Shown here one piece after another: positions 27,293-35,384 of a DNA stretch of 64,000 nucleotides. Position numbers and translations under genes: made by a program. Within the stretch, counting starts at the first letter, position 1. Every line of letters begins with the position of its first letter. Source of the DNA: Pelagibius sp. (GTDB lineage: Bacteria > Pseudomonadota > Alphaproteobacteria > Kiloniellales > Kiloniellaceae). The notes under the pieces were generated by a model. The model searched no databases. It was not told the DNA's origin and saw nothing but the letters and a program-made list of their open reading frames with translations. The DNA lies in contig JANQMC010000098.1 of the NCBI GenBank assembly GCA_028280305.1, forward strand, positions 33,869 through 97,868, in the 5' to 3' direction.

Positions 27293-27934
27293 TTAAGACG
27301 GCTGCCTCTCGAGTCCGTCAATGACGAGCCGCAGGCCCAAGGCCGCCATCACGCTGCCCGCCAGGCGGTCGATCCAAGCCTTGGATGCGAGGTAGATCGA
27401 ACGCGGCCCACTGGCTGAAAACACCAGAGCCACTGTTGCGTACCAGCCTGCCTCAACACAGAAGATCAGGGGCGGCAGCGCGACAAGCATCCAAAGCGGC
27501 GGCGCGGCCGCCAGGAGAGCCGCGAAGATACTGGCGTAGACGATGGCGGTCTTCGGGTTGCTGATCTGAATGAGCAAGGCGAGCCAAAAGGCACGCAGCA
27601 GCCCTCTTCTTCCTGCTCGCCCTGTTTCAGGCAAGACAAGCGGTTCCGACGCAGCGCGCCAGATGCGAACCCCTAGGTAAATCAGATAGGCACCCCCGGC
27701 GAATTTGAGGATCAGATAGAGCCACGCCACCTGCAGCAGGAGCGCCGTCAGGCCCAGCAGCGCCAGGCTGCCGAAGACGGCGCCGCCAACCCCCATGCCG
27801 AGGGCAACGGCAAGCCCTTCCGACCGCGAGGCGGCAATCGAGATACGGGAAACAGTTATGAAGCTCGGGCCTGGACTGGCGGCGCCGATCAGCAAGGCCA
27901 AAAGAATTCCGGTGAGTGCGGCGACGCCGGACAT
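27293..27934 (-). CDS. LysE/RhtB-family amino-acid exporter
   Basis: A 213-residue inner-membrane protein with about six hydrophobic segments. The family signature near the N-terminus is G-A-A-S-P-G-P-S. The ATG at 27934 has an AAGGAG site seven bases upstream and is preferred to a TTG two codons earlier. LysE-type proteins export amino acids or related metabolites. It converges on the GlnT-like gene, 35 bases from its stop, with no shared operon. The substrate is not predictable. Confidence 0.88.
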   Translation of the reverse strand: MSGVAALTGILLALLIGAASPGPSFITVSRISIAASRSEGLAVALGMGVGGAVFGSLALLGLTALLLQVAWLYLILKFAGGAYLIYLGVRIWRAASEPLVLPETGRAGRRGLLRAFWLALLIQISNPKTAIVYASIFAALLAAAPPLWMLVALPPLIFCVEAGWYATVALVFSASGPRSIYLASKAWIDRLAGSVMAALGLRLVIDGLERQPS

Positions 27935-28212
27935 GGGCAAACTCCTTCACAGTGGATGGACTTGCCCAGGCGAACGGCGGATCCCAGGTCGACGAACGAC
28001 CCGGGCCTGCGCTCCTCGATGGTGCTCCATTAACCTCGCCAGTCACGCAGAACCGGTCTTTTACCGGAGCGGTGCCGGATGGACAAGCGCCGGCCCGACC
28101 TGCGCCGATCTCAGAAGCGCTGTAAAAGTCAGCATTTCTGCGGCTTCCGCATGATCACGGAATATTAACGTATGGCCACTCTAATCTACTAACAGTAGAA
28201 TTTGATTTCATA

Positions 28213-28638
28213 GTGAACGCAAAGATGAATCAAGCTGTCGACTGTCCCCTTCGGGTGCTGGTCATTGATGACCAGAAAACAATGCGATCCATTGTTAAGA
28301 GCATGCTGAATTCGATCGGCATCAAAGCATCGACGGCATTGCCCGGCGGCGAAGAAGCATTGGCGTTTCTGGCGGACCCCAACACGCGCTTTCCCGACGT
28401 CATCATCTGTGACCTGCATATGGAAAACATGGATGGTCTGGAGTTTTGCAATGCCGTACGGCGCAACCGGGCCTACGCCAATCGCGGCGTCCCGATCTTG
28501 ATCCTGACCGGTGATCGGGATCCCCTTCTTCACGAAGTGTCCAAACAGGTCGGCGCCGTGACGGTTCTCACCAAGCCGGTCACGATAGAGTGCCTGAGGT
28601 CCGAGATCGAAGCGGCGGTCGGCTACCAGTTCGCCTGA
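28213..28638 (+). CDS. Single-domain response regulator (CheY-like receiver)
   Basis: 141 residues comprising only a receiver domain. The acidic pair is Asp19-Asp20, the phosphorylated residue Asp67 (I-I-C-D-L-H-M), the switch threonine Thr99 and the conserved Lys121 (L-T-K-P-V). No output domain follows. No histidine kinase lies within the window, so it is an orphan receiver. Either the GTG at 28213 or the ATG at 28225 may be the start. The 270 bases upstream have no gene and include A+T-rich sequence next to the start. Confidence 0.9.
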   Translation: MNAKMNQAVDCPLRVLVIDDQKTMRSIVKSMLNSIGIKASTALPGGEEALAFLADPNTRFPDVIICDLHMENMDGLEFCNAVRRNRAYANRGVPILILTGDRDPLLHEVSKQVGAVTVLTKPVTIECLRSEIEAAVGYQFA

Positions 28639-28671
28639 CATCACCAGTAGCAAGACCCTGCAGCCAGAGGC

Positions 28672-29376
28672 TCATACCGAATAGGTCAACCCGCCGTCGA
28701 TGCGCAGGTTCTGGCCGGTCATATAGGCGGCATCCTCCGAGGCCAGATAGGCGATGAGAGAGGAGACCTCCCCCGCCTTGCCGTAACGGCCCATAGGGAT
28801 CCGGGCGCGGCGGTCCTCGGTTTCCGGCAGGCTGTCGATGAAGCCGGGCAGCACATTGTTCATACGGATGTTGTCGGCGGCGTACTTGTCGGCAAAGAGC
28901 TTGGTGAAGCTGGCCAAGGCGGCGCGAAAAACGCCGGAGGTCGGGAACAGCGGGTCCGGTTCAAAAGCCGCGAAGGTCGAGATGTTGACGATGACGCCGC
29001 CGCCCTGAGCGGCCATGATCGGCGCCACCAGACGGGCGGGCCTGATCACATTCAGCAGATAGACCTCCATGCCGGTATGCCAGTCCTCGTCGCTGATTTC
29101 CAGCACCGGTCCCTTGGGCCCATGGCCGGCGGAATTGACCAGCACGTCGATGCGCCCCCAGCGCGCCATCGCGGCATCGACCAGCTTCTGCAGATCCTCG
29201 ATCGAGCGGTTCGAGCCCGTGACGCCGACGCCCCCAAGTTCCTTCGCCAGAGCCTCGCCCTTCCCCGACGATGAGAGAACAGCGATCGCATAACCTTCCG
29301 ACGCCAGTCGCCGCGCAGCGTCCGCCCCCATCCCGCTACCGCCCGCGGTGATGATCGCAACTTTCTTGTCCGCCAT
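28672..29376 (-). CDS. SDR-family protein with a degenerate catalytic motif
   Basis: 234 residues from the ATG at 29376. The nucleotide-binding loop T-A-G-G-S-G-M-G and the N-S-A-G motif are intact, and the C-terminal P-G-F-I-D block is normal. At the catalytic position the sequence is S-G-V-F-R-A-A-L where a classical SDR has Y-x-x-x-K-A-A-L, so both the tyrosine and lysine appear replaced. It may be a non-catalytic or differently acting SDR. It is divergent from a LysR gene that probably regulates it. Confidence 0.85.
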   Translation of the reverse strand: MADKKVAIITAGGSGMGADAARRLASEGYAIAVLSSSGKGEALAKELGGVGVTGSNRSIEDLQKLVDAAMARWGRIDVLVNSAGHGPKGPVLEISDEDWHTGMEVYLLNVIRPARLVAPIMAAQGGGVIVNISTFAAFEPDPLFPTSGVFRAALASFTKLFADKYAADNIRMNNVLPGFIDSLPETEDRRARIPMGRYGKAGEVSSLIAYLASEDAAYMTGQNLRIDGGLTYSV

Positions 29377-29505
29377 GATCGTTTCTCCATCGTCCGGATC
29401 TGCAAAAAGAATCTGCCGCAAAGATGCGCCTTCGCCCCGCCCTTGACCAATCATGTCTCGTCGCGCGAGACTGTAGAAATTCTACTGGCTTAAGAAAGCG
29501 ATCCC

Positions 29506-30381
29506 TTGAGAACGCCCAACCTGAATGCCCTGCGCATGTTCGATGCGGCTGCGCGGCATCTGAACTTCCGGCAGGCGGCTGAGGAGTTGAGCCTGACCCA
29601 GGGCGCTGTGGCACAGCAGGTACGCCGGCTGGAGGCCGACTTGGGGCTTCAGCTTTTCTATCGCAAAGCCCGCGGCCTGGCGTTGACCGAAATCGGGCGC
29701 GGCTATCACGGTCCGGTCCACCGGGCGCTCGCGATCATCGACGAGGCAACGGCGAACCTGCGCCCCCAGGGCACCCGCATAACCCTCAGTGTGACTCCCT
29801 CCTTCGCAGCCAAATGGCTGGTGCCCCGGCTCGGCAACTTCGCGAAGGCGCATCCCGAAGTCGACCTGCAGACGGTGGCCAGCGAGCGGCTGGCGGACTT
29901 TCAATCCGACGGCGTCGACCTCGCGGTCCGCCTCGGACGCCCGCCCTTCGAAAAGAACATGGAGACCACTCTGCTGGCGCCGCTCGATCTCTGCGCGATC
30001 TGCAGCCCGGACTATGCCGAGACCGTGGCGCCGCTGAAGCGCTTCGAGGACTTTGCCAAGCTACGCCTCATCCAAGACAGCCATGCCTTCTGGGACGCCC
30101 TGTTCGACAAGACCGGCACCCGGGCGCGGCATCGCATGATGCAGTTCAACCAGACGGCCCTGGCGATGGATGCGGCGGCGAACGGACAGGGCATTGCTTT
30201 GGCGCCGCGCCTGCTTTTGTACGATGCGATTGCAAAAGGCATACTCGTCTCTCTGTGGCAGGACGAGAGCGCCGATCAGAGCAGCTACTACATCGTCCAC
30301 CCCGTCAGCCGCAAAGCGAACGCCGCAAGAAACGCCGTGATCGACTGGATCCTTTCCGAGGTCGGCGAAACCCGGACCTGA
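29506..30381 (+). CDS. LysR-family regulator, GcvA-like
   Basis: 291 residues with an N-terminal winged helix (F-R-Q-A-A-E-E-L-S-L-T-Q-G-A-V-A-Q-Q-V) and a periplasmic-binding-like effector domain. The only suitable start is TTG at 29506, just before the typical R-T-P-N-L-N-A-L-R-M-F opening. It is divergent from the atypical SDR with a 129-base shared gap, the standard LysR arrangement, so the SDR is its likeliest target. Confidence 0.93.
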   Translation: MRTPNLNALRMFDAAARHLNFRQAAEELSLTQGAVAQQVRRLEADLGLQLFYRKARGLALTEIGRGYHGPVHRALAIIDEATANLRPQGTRITLSVTPSFAAKWLVPRLGNFAKAHPEVDLQTVASERLADFQSDGVDLAVRLGRPPFEKNMETTLLAPLDLCAICSPDYAETVAPLKRFEDFAKLRLIQDSHAFWDALFDKTGTRARHRMMQFNQTALAMDAAANGQGIALAPRLLLYDAIAKGILVSLWQDESADQSSYYIVHPVSRKANAARNAVIDWILSEVGETRT

Positions 30382-30405
30382 GCCGCCCGCCCGTTTCCCG
30401 GTCGT

Positions 30406-30876
30406 CTATGAAGCCAGAATCTCGGCCAGGCAGTTAAAGGCCGCCTGCCAGCCGCCGCCGATGCCGCGGCGGGCGTCTTCGCTCCTGACCGCCGAGTGCA
30501 CGACACGGACGGTGGTCCCCTTGCCTGTCGGCGTGAAGGTAACCTCGACCCGTGAATAAGGTGTCGCCTCGCGCGCGCCATCCGCCTGGAAGACCACATG
30601 GGCCCAGGAAAACACCAGCTTCTCGCCCGGTGCTATTTCCTGATACTCGCCTTCGAATCCCACCGACTTTTCGGCATCCTTGGTCCTGACAAAGCTCCAA
30701 GCGCCCCCGGGTCGCAGATCGATGGTCGCGGAGTGCAGCGAATTCAGCCCATGGCCGAACCATTTCATGACGGCCTTGGGGTCGGTCCAGGCCGAAAACA
30801 CCCTTTCCGGTGAGGCAGGGAAATACCCCTCGACAACGATGGGATCGTCGCCGGGCACAGACTTCAGGAAATCCAT
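30406..30876 (-). CDS. SRPBCC/AHSA1-domain protein
   Basis: 156 residues of the START-like fold seen in activator-of-Hsp90-ATPase homologues, with the opening V-E-G-Y-F-P-A-S-P-E-R-V-F-S-A-W-T-D-P and the W-F-G block. In bacteria such proteins usually accompany ArsR regulators and bind hydrophobic ligands. Here the ArsR gene ends two bases upstream of its start, so the two are cotranscribed. The ligand is unknown. Confidence 0.87.
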   Translation of the reverse strand: MDFLKSVPGDDPIVVEGYFPASPERVFSAWTDPKAVMKWFGHGLNSLHSATIDLRPGGAWSFVRTKDAEKSVGFEGEYQEIAPGEKLVFSWAHVVFQADGAREATPYSRVEVTFTPTGKGTTVRVVHSAVRSEDARRGIGGGWQAAFNCLAEILAS

Positions 30877-30878
30877 AG

Positions 30879-31196
30879 TCAGTCGTCCTCTTTCGCCAGG
30901 TGGCGCGCAAGATTGTCAAACTGCTGCATCCAAAAAGCCTGGTAGTCGATCAACCAGTCGGTCGCCGCTTTCATGGGTTCGGCATTGAGGCGGCAATGAC
31001 GGCTGCGGCCCCTCTTTTCGATCACCAGCAGGCCCGCATCGCTCAGCACGCGCACGTGCTTGGAGACCGCCGTCTGGCTCATGTTGAAGGGCTCGGCCAA
31101 ATCAGAGAGCCGGGACTCCCCTTGCATCAGCCGCGCCAATATCTTTCGGCGCGCTTCATGACTGAGCGCGGCGAAGATCGTGTCGAGATTTTCCAT
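30879..31196 (-). CDS. ArsR-family transcriptional regulator
   Basis: 105 residues of a winged-helix regulator. The recognition helix region is F-N-M-S-Q-T-A-V-S-K-H-V-R-V-L, followed by a wing with R-G-R-S-R-H-C-R-L. It lacks the C-V-C metal motif of ArsR/SmtB metal sensors, so a non-metal signal is likely. It is the first gene of the ArsR-SRPBCC pair and faces the YciI-like/GST genes across a 140-base gap. Confidence 0.92.
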   Translation of the reverse strand: MENLDTIFAALSHEARRKILARLMQGESRLSDLAEPFNMSQTAVSKHVRVLSDAGLLVIEKRGRSRHCRLNAEPMKAATDWLIDYQAFWMQQFDNLARHLAKEDD

Positions 31197-31336
31197 GTCA
31201 CAAACTCATCACTGAACCTGATGGTTGACAATATAGCGGAGGGCATTTAATAAACCAAGAGGTTCAGTATTGACGATCACCCGGAGACTCAAGCCGGGCG
31301 CCGATAACCCAAAGTCCATGAACAGGGGGGCACTCG

Positions 31337-31645
31337 ATGCCGCAGTTTATCTTTGCCTATCACGGTGGACAAAAGCCCGACTCGCCGGAGGAAGGCGCCA
31401 AGATGATGGCGCGCTGGCAAGCCTGGATCGACGATCTGGGCGACGCCATGGTCAATCCCGGCAACCCTGTCGGCAAGTCCAAAACCGTCAGCGCCGACGG
31501 CGTTGCAGATGACGGTGGTTCAAATCCCCTCGCCGGTTTCTCGGTGGTGGAGGCCGACAGCATCGATGCCGCCATAAACATGGCCAAGGCCTGCCCCTTC
31601 ATTGAGATGGGCAGCATCGAAGTGGCCGAGATGATGGAGATGTAA
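31337..31645 (+). CDS. YciI-like (YCII/DGPF domain) small protein
   Basis: 102 residues with the ferredoxin-like YCII character: an opening strand P-Q-F-I-F-A-Y-H-G-G, a central helix W-Q-A-W-I-D-D-L-G, and a closing stretch around A-C-P-F-I-E-M-G-S-I-E-V. Proteins of this type are frequent beside ArsR-SRPBCC pairs; their activity is generally unknown. It is divergent from the ArsR gene and followed by a GST gene after 48 bases. Confidence 0.75.
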   Translation: MPQFIFAYHGGQKPDSPEEGAKMMARWQAWIDDLGDAMVNPGNPVGKSKTVSADGVADDGGSNPLAGFSVVEADSIDAAINMAKACPFIEMGSIEVAEMMEM

Positions 31646-31693
31646 GCACATCCCTCCTTCAGCGGGGCAACACCAGACATCGGAGAAAGCGCC

Positions 31694-32320
31694 ATGACGG
31701 AACTCCACGAGTTTCCGCCGACACGATCGCAGCGCGCCAAGTGGGTGCTGGAAGAACTCGGTATCGACTACAAGAGTCACATCGTAAACCTGTCTGCGGG
31801 AGAGCAGAACAGCGAAGCCTATCGGGCGCTCCATCCGCTGGGCGTTGTTCCGGCCCTGACGACCGACAGCTATTCGATGTTCGAGTCCGTGGCGATCGTG
31901 CTGCAGCTGATCGACGAGCATCCGGAGAAAAACCTGGCGCCTGCGGTGGGCAGCCCGGCGCGTGCCCGCTACTATCAGTGGTGCGTGTTCGCTGGCACGG
32001 AAATGGACCCGGCCCTCATGACCTATTTCGACAACGCGTTGCGTCCGCTCGAGGCAATGCGGCCGCCAGGGCGCCAGCACGATACCGACTTCGCCGCCAT
32101 CGGACGCGGCGAGTTCGAAGTCCGCGCGGCTGCACTCTCGAAAGAACTCGAAGGCCGCGACCATATGCTGGAATCCGGATTCTCCGGCGCGGACATTCTG
32201 ATCGGCCACAGTTGTTTCATGGCCAGCTATATGAAGCTGATCGCCGGTCATCCGGTTCTGGAAGCCTATTACGAACGGCTCCAGCAACGCCCGGCCTTTC
32301 AGCGCGCCTACAATATCTGA
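31694..32320 (+). CDS. Glutathione S-transferase family protein
   Basis: 208 residues with an N-terminal thioredoxin-like domain (L-H-E-F-P-P-T-R-S-Q-R-A-K-W-V-L-E-E-L, then G-V-V-P-A-L with the cis-proline and F-E-S-V-A-I as the glutathione-binding E-S pair) and a C-terminal helical domain. The residue after the first strand, where a Ser or Cys nucleophile is usual, is a Thr-Arg-Ser stretch. It is probably cotranscribed with the YciI-like gene. It lacks the Zeta-class signature, so I do not call it maleylacetoacetate isomerase. Confidence 0.87.
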   Translation: MTELHEFPPTRSQRAKWVLEELGIDYKSHIVNLSAGEQNSEAYRALHPLGVVPALTTDSYSMFESVAIVLQLIDEHPEKNLAPAVGSPARARYYQWCVFAGTEMDPALMTYFDNALRPLEAMRPPGRQHDTDFAAIGRGEFEVRAAALSKELEGRDHMLESGFSGADILIGHSCFMASYMKLIAGHPVLEAYYERLQQRPAFQRAYNI

Positions 32321-32341
32321 ATACAGCGGGAAGAGAGAGCG

Positions 32342-33187
32342 TTAAGCGACCACGGTGGTGATGCCCGCCGCCTTCGCCGCTTCCGCCAGCTTTTCCGGCA
32401 GCGGCTTGTCGACCACGAGATCGGTGACCTCGCCAAGCGGCATGACAACCTCCAACAGGCGCACGTTGAACTTGGCGTTGTCCATCATGAAGATGCGCCG
32501 CTCGGCCCGTTTGAACATGGACCGCTTGATCCAGCAGGCATTGGAGTCCACATCGGTGACCCCGCCCTCGGTGATACCGCCGGCCGAGGTGAAGGCGACG
32601 TTGGCATGGAAGCGCGCCAGGAAATCACAGGTGTCCTGCCCGTAGACGCCCTTTTCATGGGCCGAATAGGCACCGGGACAGAGGATCACCCGCACGGCGG
32701 AAGAAGCCCCGACCTCTTCGGCGATCTCCAGACCGTTGGTAATCACCGTGGCCTCGAGCCCGGCGGCGGCGATGGCCTGGGCCAAGTGATGGGTGGTGGC
32801 GCCGGAATCGATCATCACCACATCCCCCGGTGCGATGGCCTGAATGGCGACGGCGGCGATGCGCTGGCGTTCGGCGACCATCGAAGCGGTGCGTTCGCGC
32901 ACCGTCGGCTCCCGTCCCATGGGCGCGGCCGCGCCGCCATAGGTACGCTCGACCAGCCCGCGTGACGACAGACTGTCGATGTCGCGCCGAACCGTCTCGG
33001 TGGAAACGCCGAAGGCTTCGGCGAGATGAGAGATGCGGACGGTAGGGTTGGACTTCAGCTCGCCGATGATGCGGCGGTGGCGTTCCTCGCGGTCCAGGCG
33101 CTCGCCGTTCTTTGTGCCGGCCCGGTCGTTATCGGTTTTCACGACGGTCAGCGGTTTGCCCGTGGACGTCTTTCCGGAAGAGCTCAC
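32342..33187 (-). CDS. DeoR-family transcriptional regulator
   Basis: 281 residues. After a charged, basic N-terminal tail of about 35 residues comes the DeoR HTH (I-S-H-L-A-E-A-F-G-V-S-T-E-T-V-R-R-D-I) and then the sugar-phosphate isomerase-like effector domain with D-S-G-A-T-T-H-H and T-N-G-L-E-I. It would sense a phosphorylated sugar or related metabolite. Its start overlaps the stop of the TIM-barrel gene by four bases. It is transcribed away from the neighbouring ABC operon. Confidence 0.92.
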   Translation of the reverse strand: MSSSGKTSTGKPLTVVKTDNDRAGTKNGERLDREERHRRIIGELKSNPTVRISHLAEAFGVSTETVRRDIDSLSSRGLVERTYGGAAAPMGREPTVRERTASMVAERQRIAAVAIQAIAPGDVVMIDSGATTHHLAQAIAAAGLEATVITNGLEIAEEVGASSAVRVILCPGAYSAHEKGVYGQDTCDFLARFHANVAFTSAGGITEGGVTDVDSNACWIKRSMFKRAERRIFMMDNAKFNVRLLEVVMPLGEVTDLVVDKPLPEKLAEAAKAAGITTVVA

Positions 33188-33861
33188 GCCGCCGCCTCCA
33201 GAATGTCCTCCAACTGCGACGCCAGCGCCCCCTTGCGCGGCGAGAAAGAGCCGTCGAAAGCGGCGGAGCCGATGGTGAAGGCATTGGCCCCCGCATCGGC
33301 CAGGGCGCGGATGCGGTCCGGCGAGTCGACGCTGCCGGCCACCACCAGGGTGCCCTGGGTCGCGCGCCGCGCCGCCTTCACCAGTTCCAAGGGATCGGCC
33401 TCGGTCGCGCGGTAAGCCAGAAGATCGACCCCCGAACAGCCGAGGGATTCGAACTTGCGGCAGTCGCTCTCAACATCGTTGGGGCTGCCGCCCAGCGCCG
33501 TCGGATGGCCGATGGGGCGCCCCGGGAAAGGCAGATAGCCGATGCCGCTGCCGTCCAGCACACCCAAAATGCCCGCCGCATCGGTGCCGCCCATGACACA
33601 GTCGACGCCGATCTCACGCGCCGCACGGGCTGAATTCAGGCAAGCCTCCGGCGTCGTCGATACAACCTCAAGATAGCTTGTGGCGCCGGCATCCTTGATC
33701 CGCCGATTCAGCTCGATCAGCGTTTCGAAGCTTACCCCGACATCCTTAAAACCCATGTGCTTCACGCCGGCGCCCGCCACGATGTCGAAGACATCCAGGC
33801 AGTCCTCCACGGTCTGATCCGCTCGAGTGAACATGAAAATGAAATCAATCGCCGGTCGCAT
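33184..33861 (-). CDS. TIM-barrel protein of unknown function paired with DeoR
   Basis: 225 residues from the ATG at 33861 (M-R-P-A-I-D-F-I-F). Alternating strands and helices, a C-terminal V-V-A-G-S-V-D-S and A-F-T-I-G-S-A-A-F suggest a phosphate-binding TIM barrel like ThiG, HisA or ribulose-phosphate epimerases. I do not recognise the exact family. Coupling to a DeoR regulator and divergence from the polyamine-type ABC operon suggest a role with a phosphorylated intermediate of that pathway, but this is context only. Confidence 0.7.
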   Translation of the reverse strand: MRPAIDFIFMFTRADQTVEDCLDVFDIVAGAGVKHMGFKDVGVSFETLIELNRRIKDAGATSYLEVVSTTPEACLNSARAAREIGVDCVMGGTDAAGILGVLDGSGIGYLPFPGRPIGHPTALGGSPNDVESDCRKFESLGCSGVDLLAYRATEADPLELVKAARRATQGTLVVAGSVDSPDRIRALADAGANAFTIGSAAFDGSFSPRKGALASQLEDILEAAA

Positions 33862-34138
33862 TGTCACTCGCGTCATCCAGGGTTTTCTCACTTGGCGGTC
33901 TTTGCGCTCTTGGCGGCAAAAGCCCTGTTTCGGTTATGCCCTAACTTCGTGGTGAGTACAACAAATCATGTTGGAATTACCAAATTTTGCGTGGTACTTT
34001 CATCAAATGAGCCTTGGCTTGCGAACCTGACGGCTAAGCAATCGCCGGAAAGGTTATGCTGGTTTGGTTGGCCCTCTTCACAGCGGGGGCTCACCTTGGG
34101 GACAGCCGGGGACGCAACAATAAACGGGGAGCGTGATC

Positions 34139-35281
34139 ATGCAGTTCGACCGTCGCAGTTTGTTGAGGTACACCGCCGCCGCCGGCGCGCTCGGGCTCGC
34201 CGGGCCCATGGCGGGCACGGCCTTCGCCGCCCGCGAGAAGGAACTGAACATCCTCTGCTGGGAGGGTTACAATTCCGACGAGGTGCTCGACCCCTTCAGG
34301 CGCAGCACCGGCGCCTCCGTCAAGGCCGAGAGCGGCACCTCCGATCCCGACATGATCAACAAGCTGCGCGCCGGCGAGGTGAATGTCTGGGACGTGATCA
34401 ATCTGAACCAGCCCTGGGCGCGCGATCAGATGTGGCCGGAAGGCTTGATCAAGCCGCTGCCGCAGGAGCGCTTCGAGCCTTACTTCGCCAACATGATGGA
34501 GCCTTACGGCAAGGAGTATCCCTGGTGCTACTCCCCCGACGGCAAAGAACTGCTGGGGATGGTGCAGCGCTTCGGCCCCTTCAACTTCGTCGTCAACACC
34601 GACAAGGTCAGCCGCGCCACGGCGGAGGACGAAGGCTTCAACCTCTTCAACGAAGCGTCCAACGCCGGACGTTACGGCATCCTTACCTACGACAACTGGA
34701 ACATCTATCACATGTGCATCGGCGCCGGGCTCGACCCCTTCGTCGAGCACAGCGAAGCCGAGATCGCGGCCTTCGAGAAGGTGGCACGGGCCTGGTTCAA
34801 AGGCGCCAAGCTGCTGACCGATGACCTGGTGGCGATGAACTTGGCGCTGATCAACGGCGAGATCGACTTCTATCTGACCGGCGGTACCTACACCGCCAGC
34901 CCGGCCCGTCTCGACGGCGCCACCAACATCCGCGGCATTACCCCGAAGAAGGGCCCGCTGGCCGGCGGCAAGGGCGGCATCACCTGGGTGGAGATCACCT
35001 CGGTGGTGAACAATCCCAACGGCTCGCCCCTGGCCCTCGACTTCCTGGAGTATGTCCAGGACCCGGACGTCTGTCATGCCGTCGCCTTTGCCGAGGGCAC
35101 CTACAACCCGGTCACCCAGATGGCGAACCCCAAGGTCTTCGAGAAGTTCGATTCCGACGAGCTGGACGCCATCCAGTGGGACAGCCTGGAAGAGGAGCTG
35201 TCGAACACCGTCGACTACCAGATCAATCCGGACTACGAGGTCATGGATAAGATCTATAACGCGGCCAAGCGCGAGGCTTAG
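34139..35281 (+). CDS. Polyamine-type ABC transporter substrate-binding protein (PotD/PotF-like)
   Basis: 380 residues from the ATG at 34139, which has GGGGAG seven bases upstream. The N-terminus is a twin-arginine-like signal (D-R-R-S-L-L-R-Y, then a hydrophobic stretch ending A-F-A-A-R-E). The mature part starts L-N-I-L-C-W-E-G-Y-N-S-D, the standard spermidine/putrescine-family opening. It delivers a cationic or amine-like solute to the permeases. It is the first gene of a plus-strand operon and is followed by a strong hairpin. Confidence 0.92.
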   Translation: MQFDRRSLLRYTAAAGALGLAGPMAGTAFAAREKELNILCWEGYNSDEVLDPFRRSTGASVKAESGTSDPDMINKLRAGEVNVWDVINLNQPWARDQMWPEGLIKPLPQERFEPYFANMMEPYGKEYPWCYSPDGKELLGMVQRFGPFNFVVNTDKVSRATAEDEGFNLFNEASNAGRYGILTYDNWNIYHMCIGAGLDPFVEHSEAEIAAFEKVARAWFKGAKLLTDDLVAMNLALINGEIDFYLTGGTYTASPARLDGATNIRGITPKKGPLAGGKGGITWVEITSVVNNPNGSPLALDFLEYVQDPDVCHAVAFAEGTYNPVTQMANPKVFEKFDSDELDAIQWDSLEEELSNTVDYQINPDYEVMDKIYNAAKREA

Positions 35282-35299
35282 ACAGCTTCGGCAGCGGGC

Positions 35300-35332
35300 G
35301 GCCCCGATATCCTCGAGAGGATCGTCGGGGCC
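35300..35332 (+). terminator. Strong intercistronic hairpin after the binding-protein gene
   Basis: An outer 8-bp perfect stem GGCCCCGA/TCGGGGCC encloses a second 6-bp stem ATCCTC/GAGGAT with a two-base centre, separated by small bulges. It starts 19 bases beyond the stop codon of the binding-protein gene and about 50 before the ATPase start, with no T-run. It probably acts as a 3-prime mRNA protector or attenuator giving more binding protein than membrane components. Confidence 0.7.
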
Positions 35333-35384
35333 TGCCCCGGCGCCGCAAGTCCCAGGATCTGCGGGCCGAAAATAGGGAGTTACT

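Noticed and set aside
28020..28200. Possible small RNA or tRNA-like fold before the receiver gene
   Set aside because: Only a 5-bp hairpin (CCGGT/ACCGG) is visible, with no cloverleaf, anticodon arm or T-run.
31694..32320. GST gene as the maleylacetoacetate isomerase missing from the homogentisate cluster
   Set aside because: It lacks the Zeta-class S-S-C-x-W-R-V-R signature and lies 18 kb away beside a YciI-like gene.
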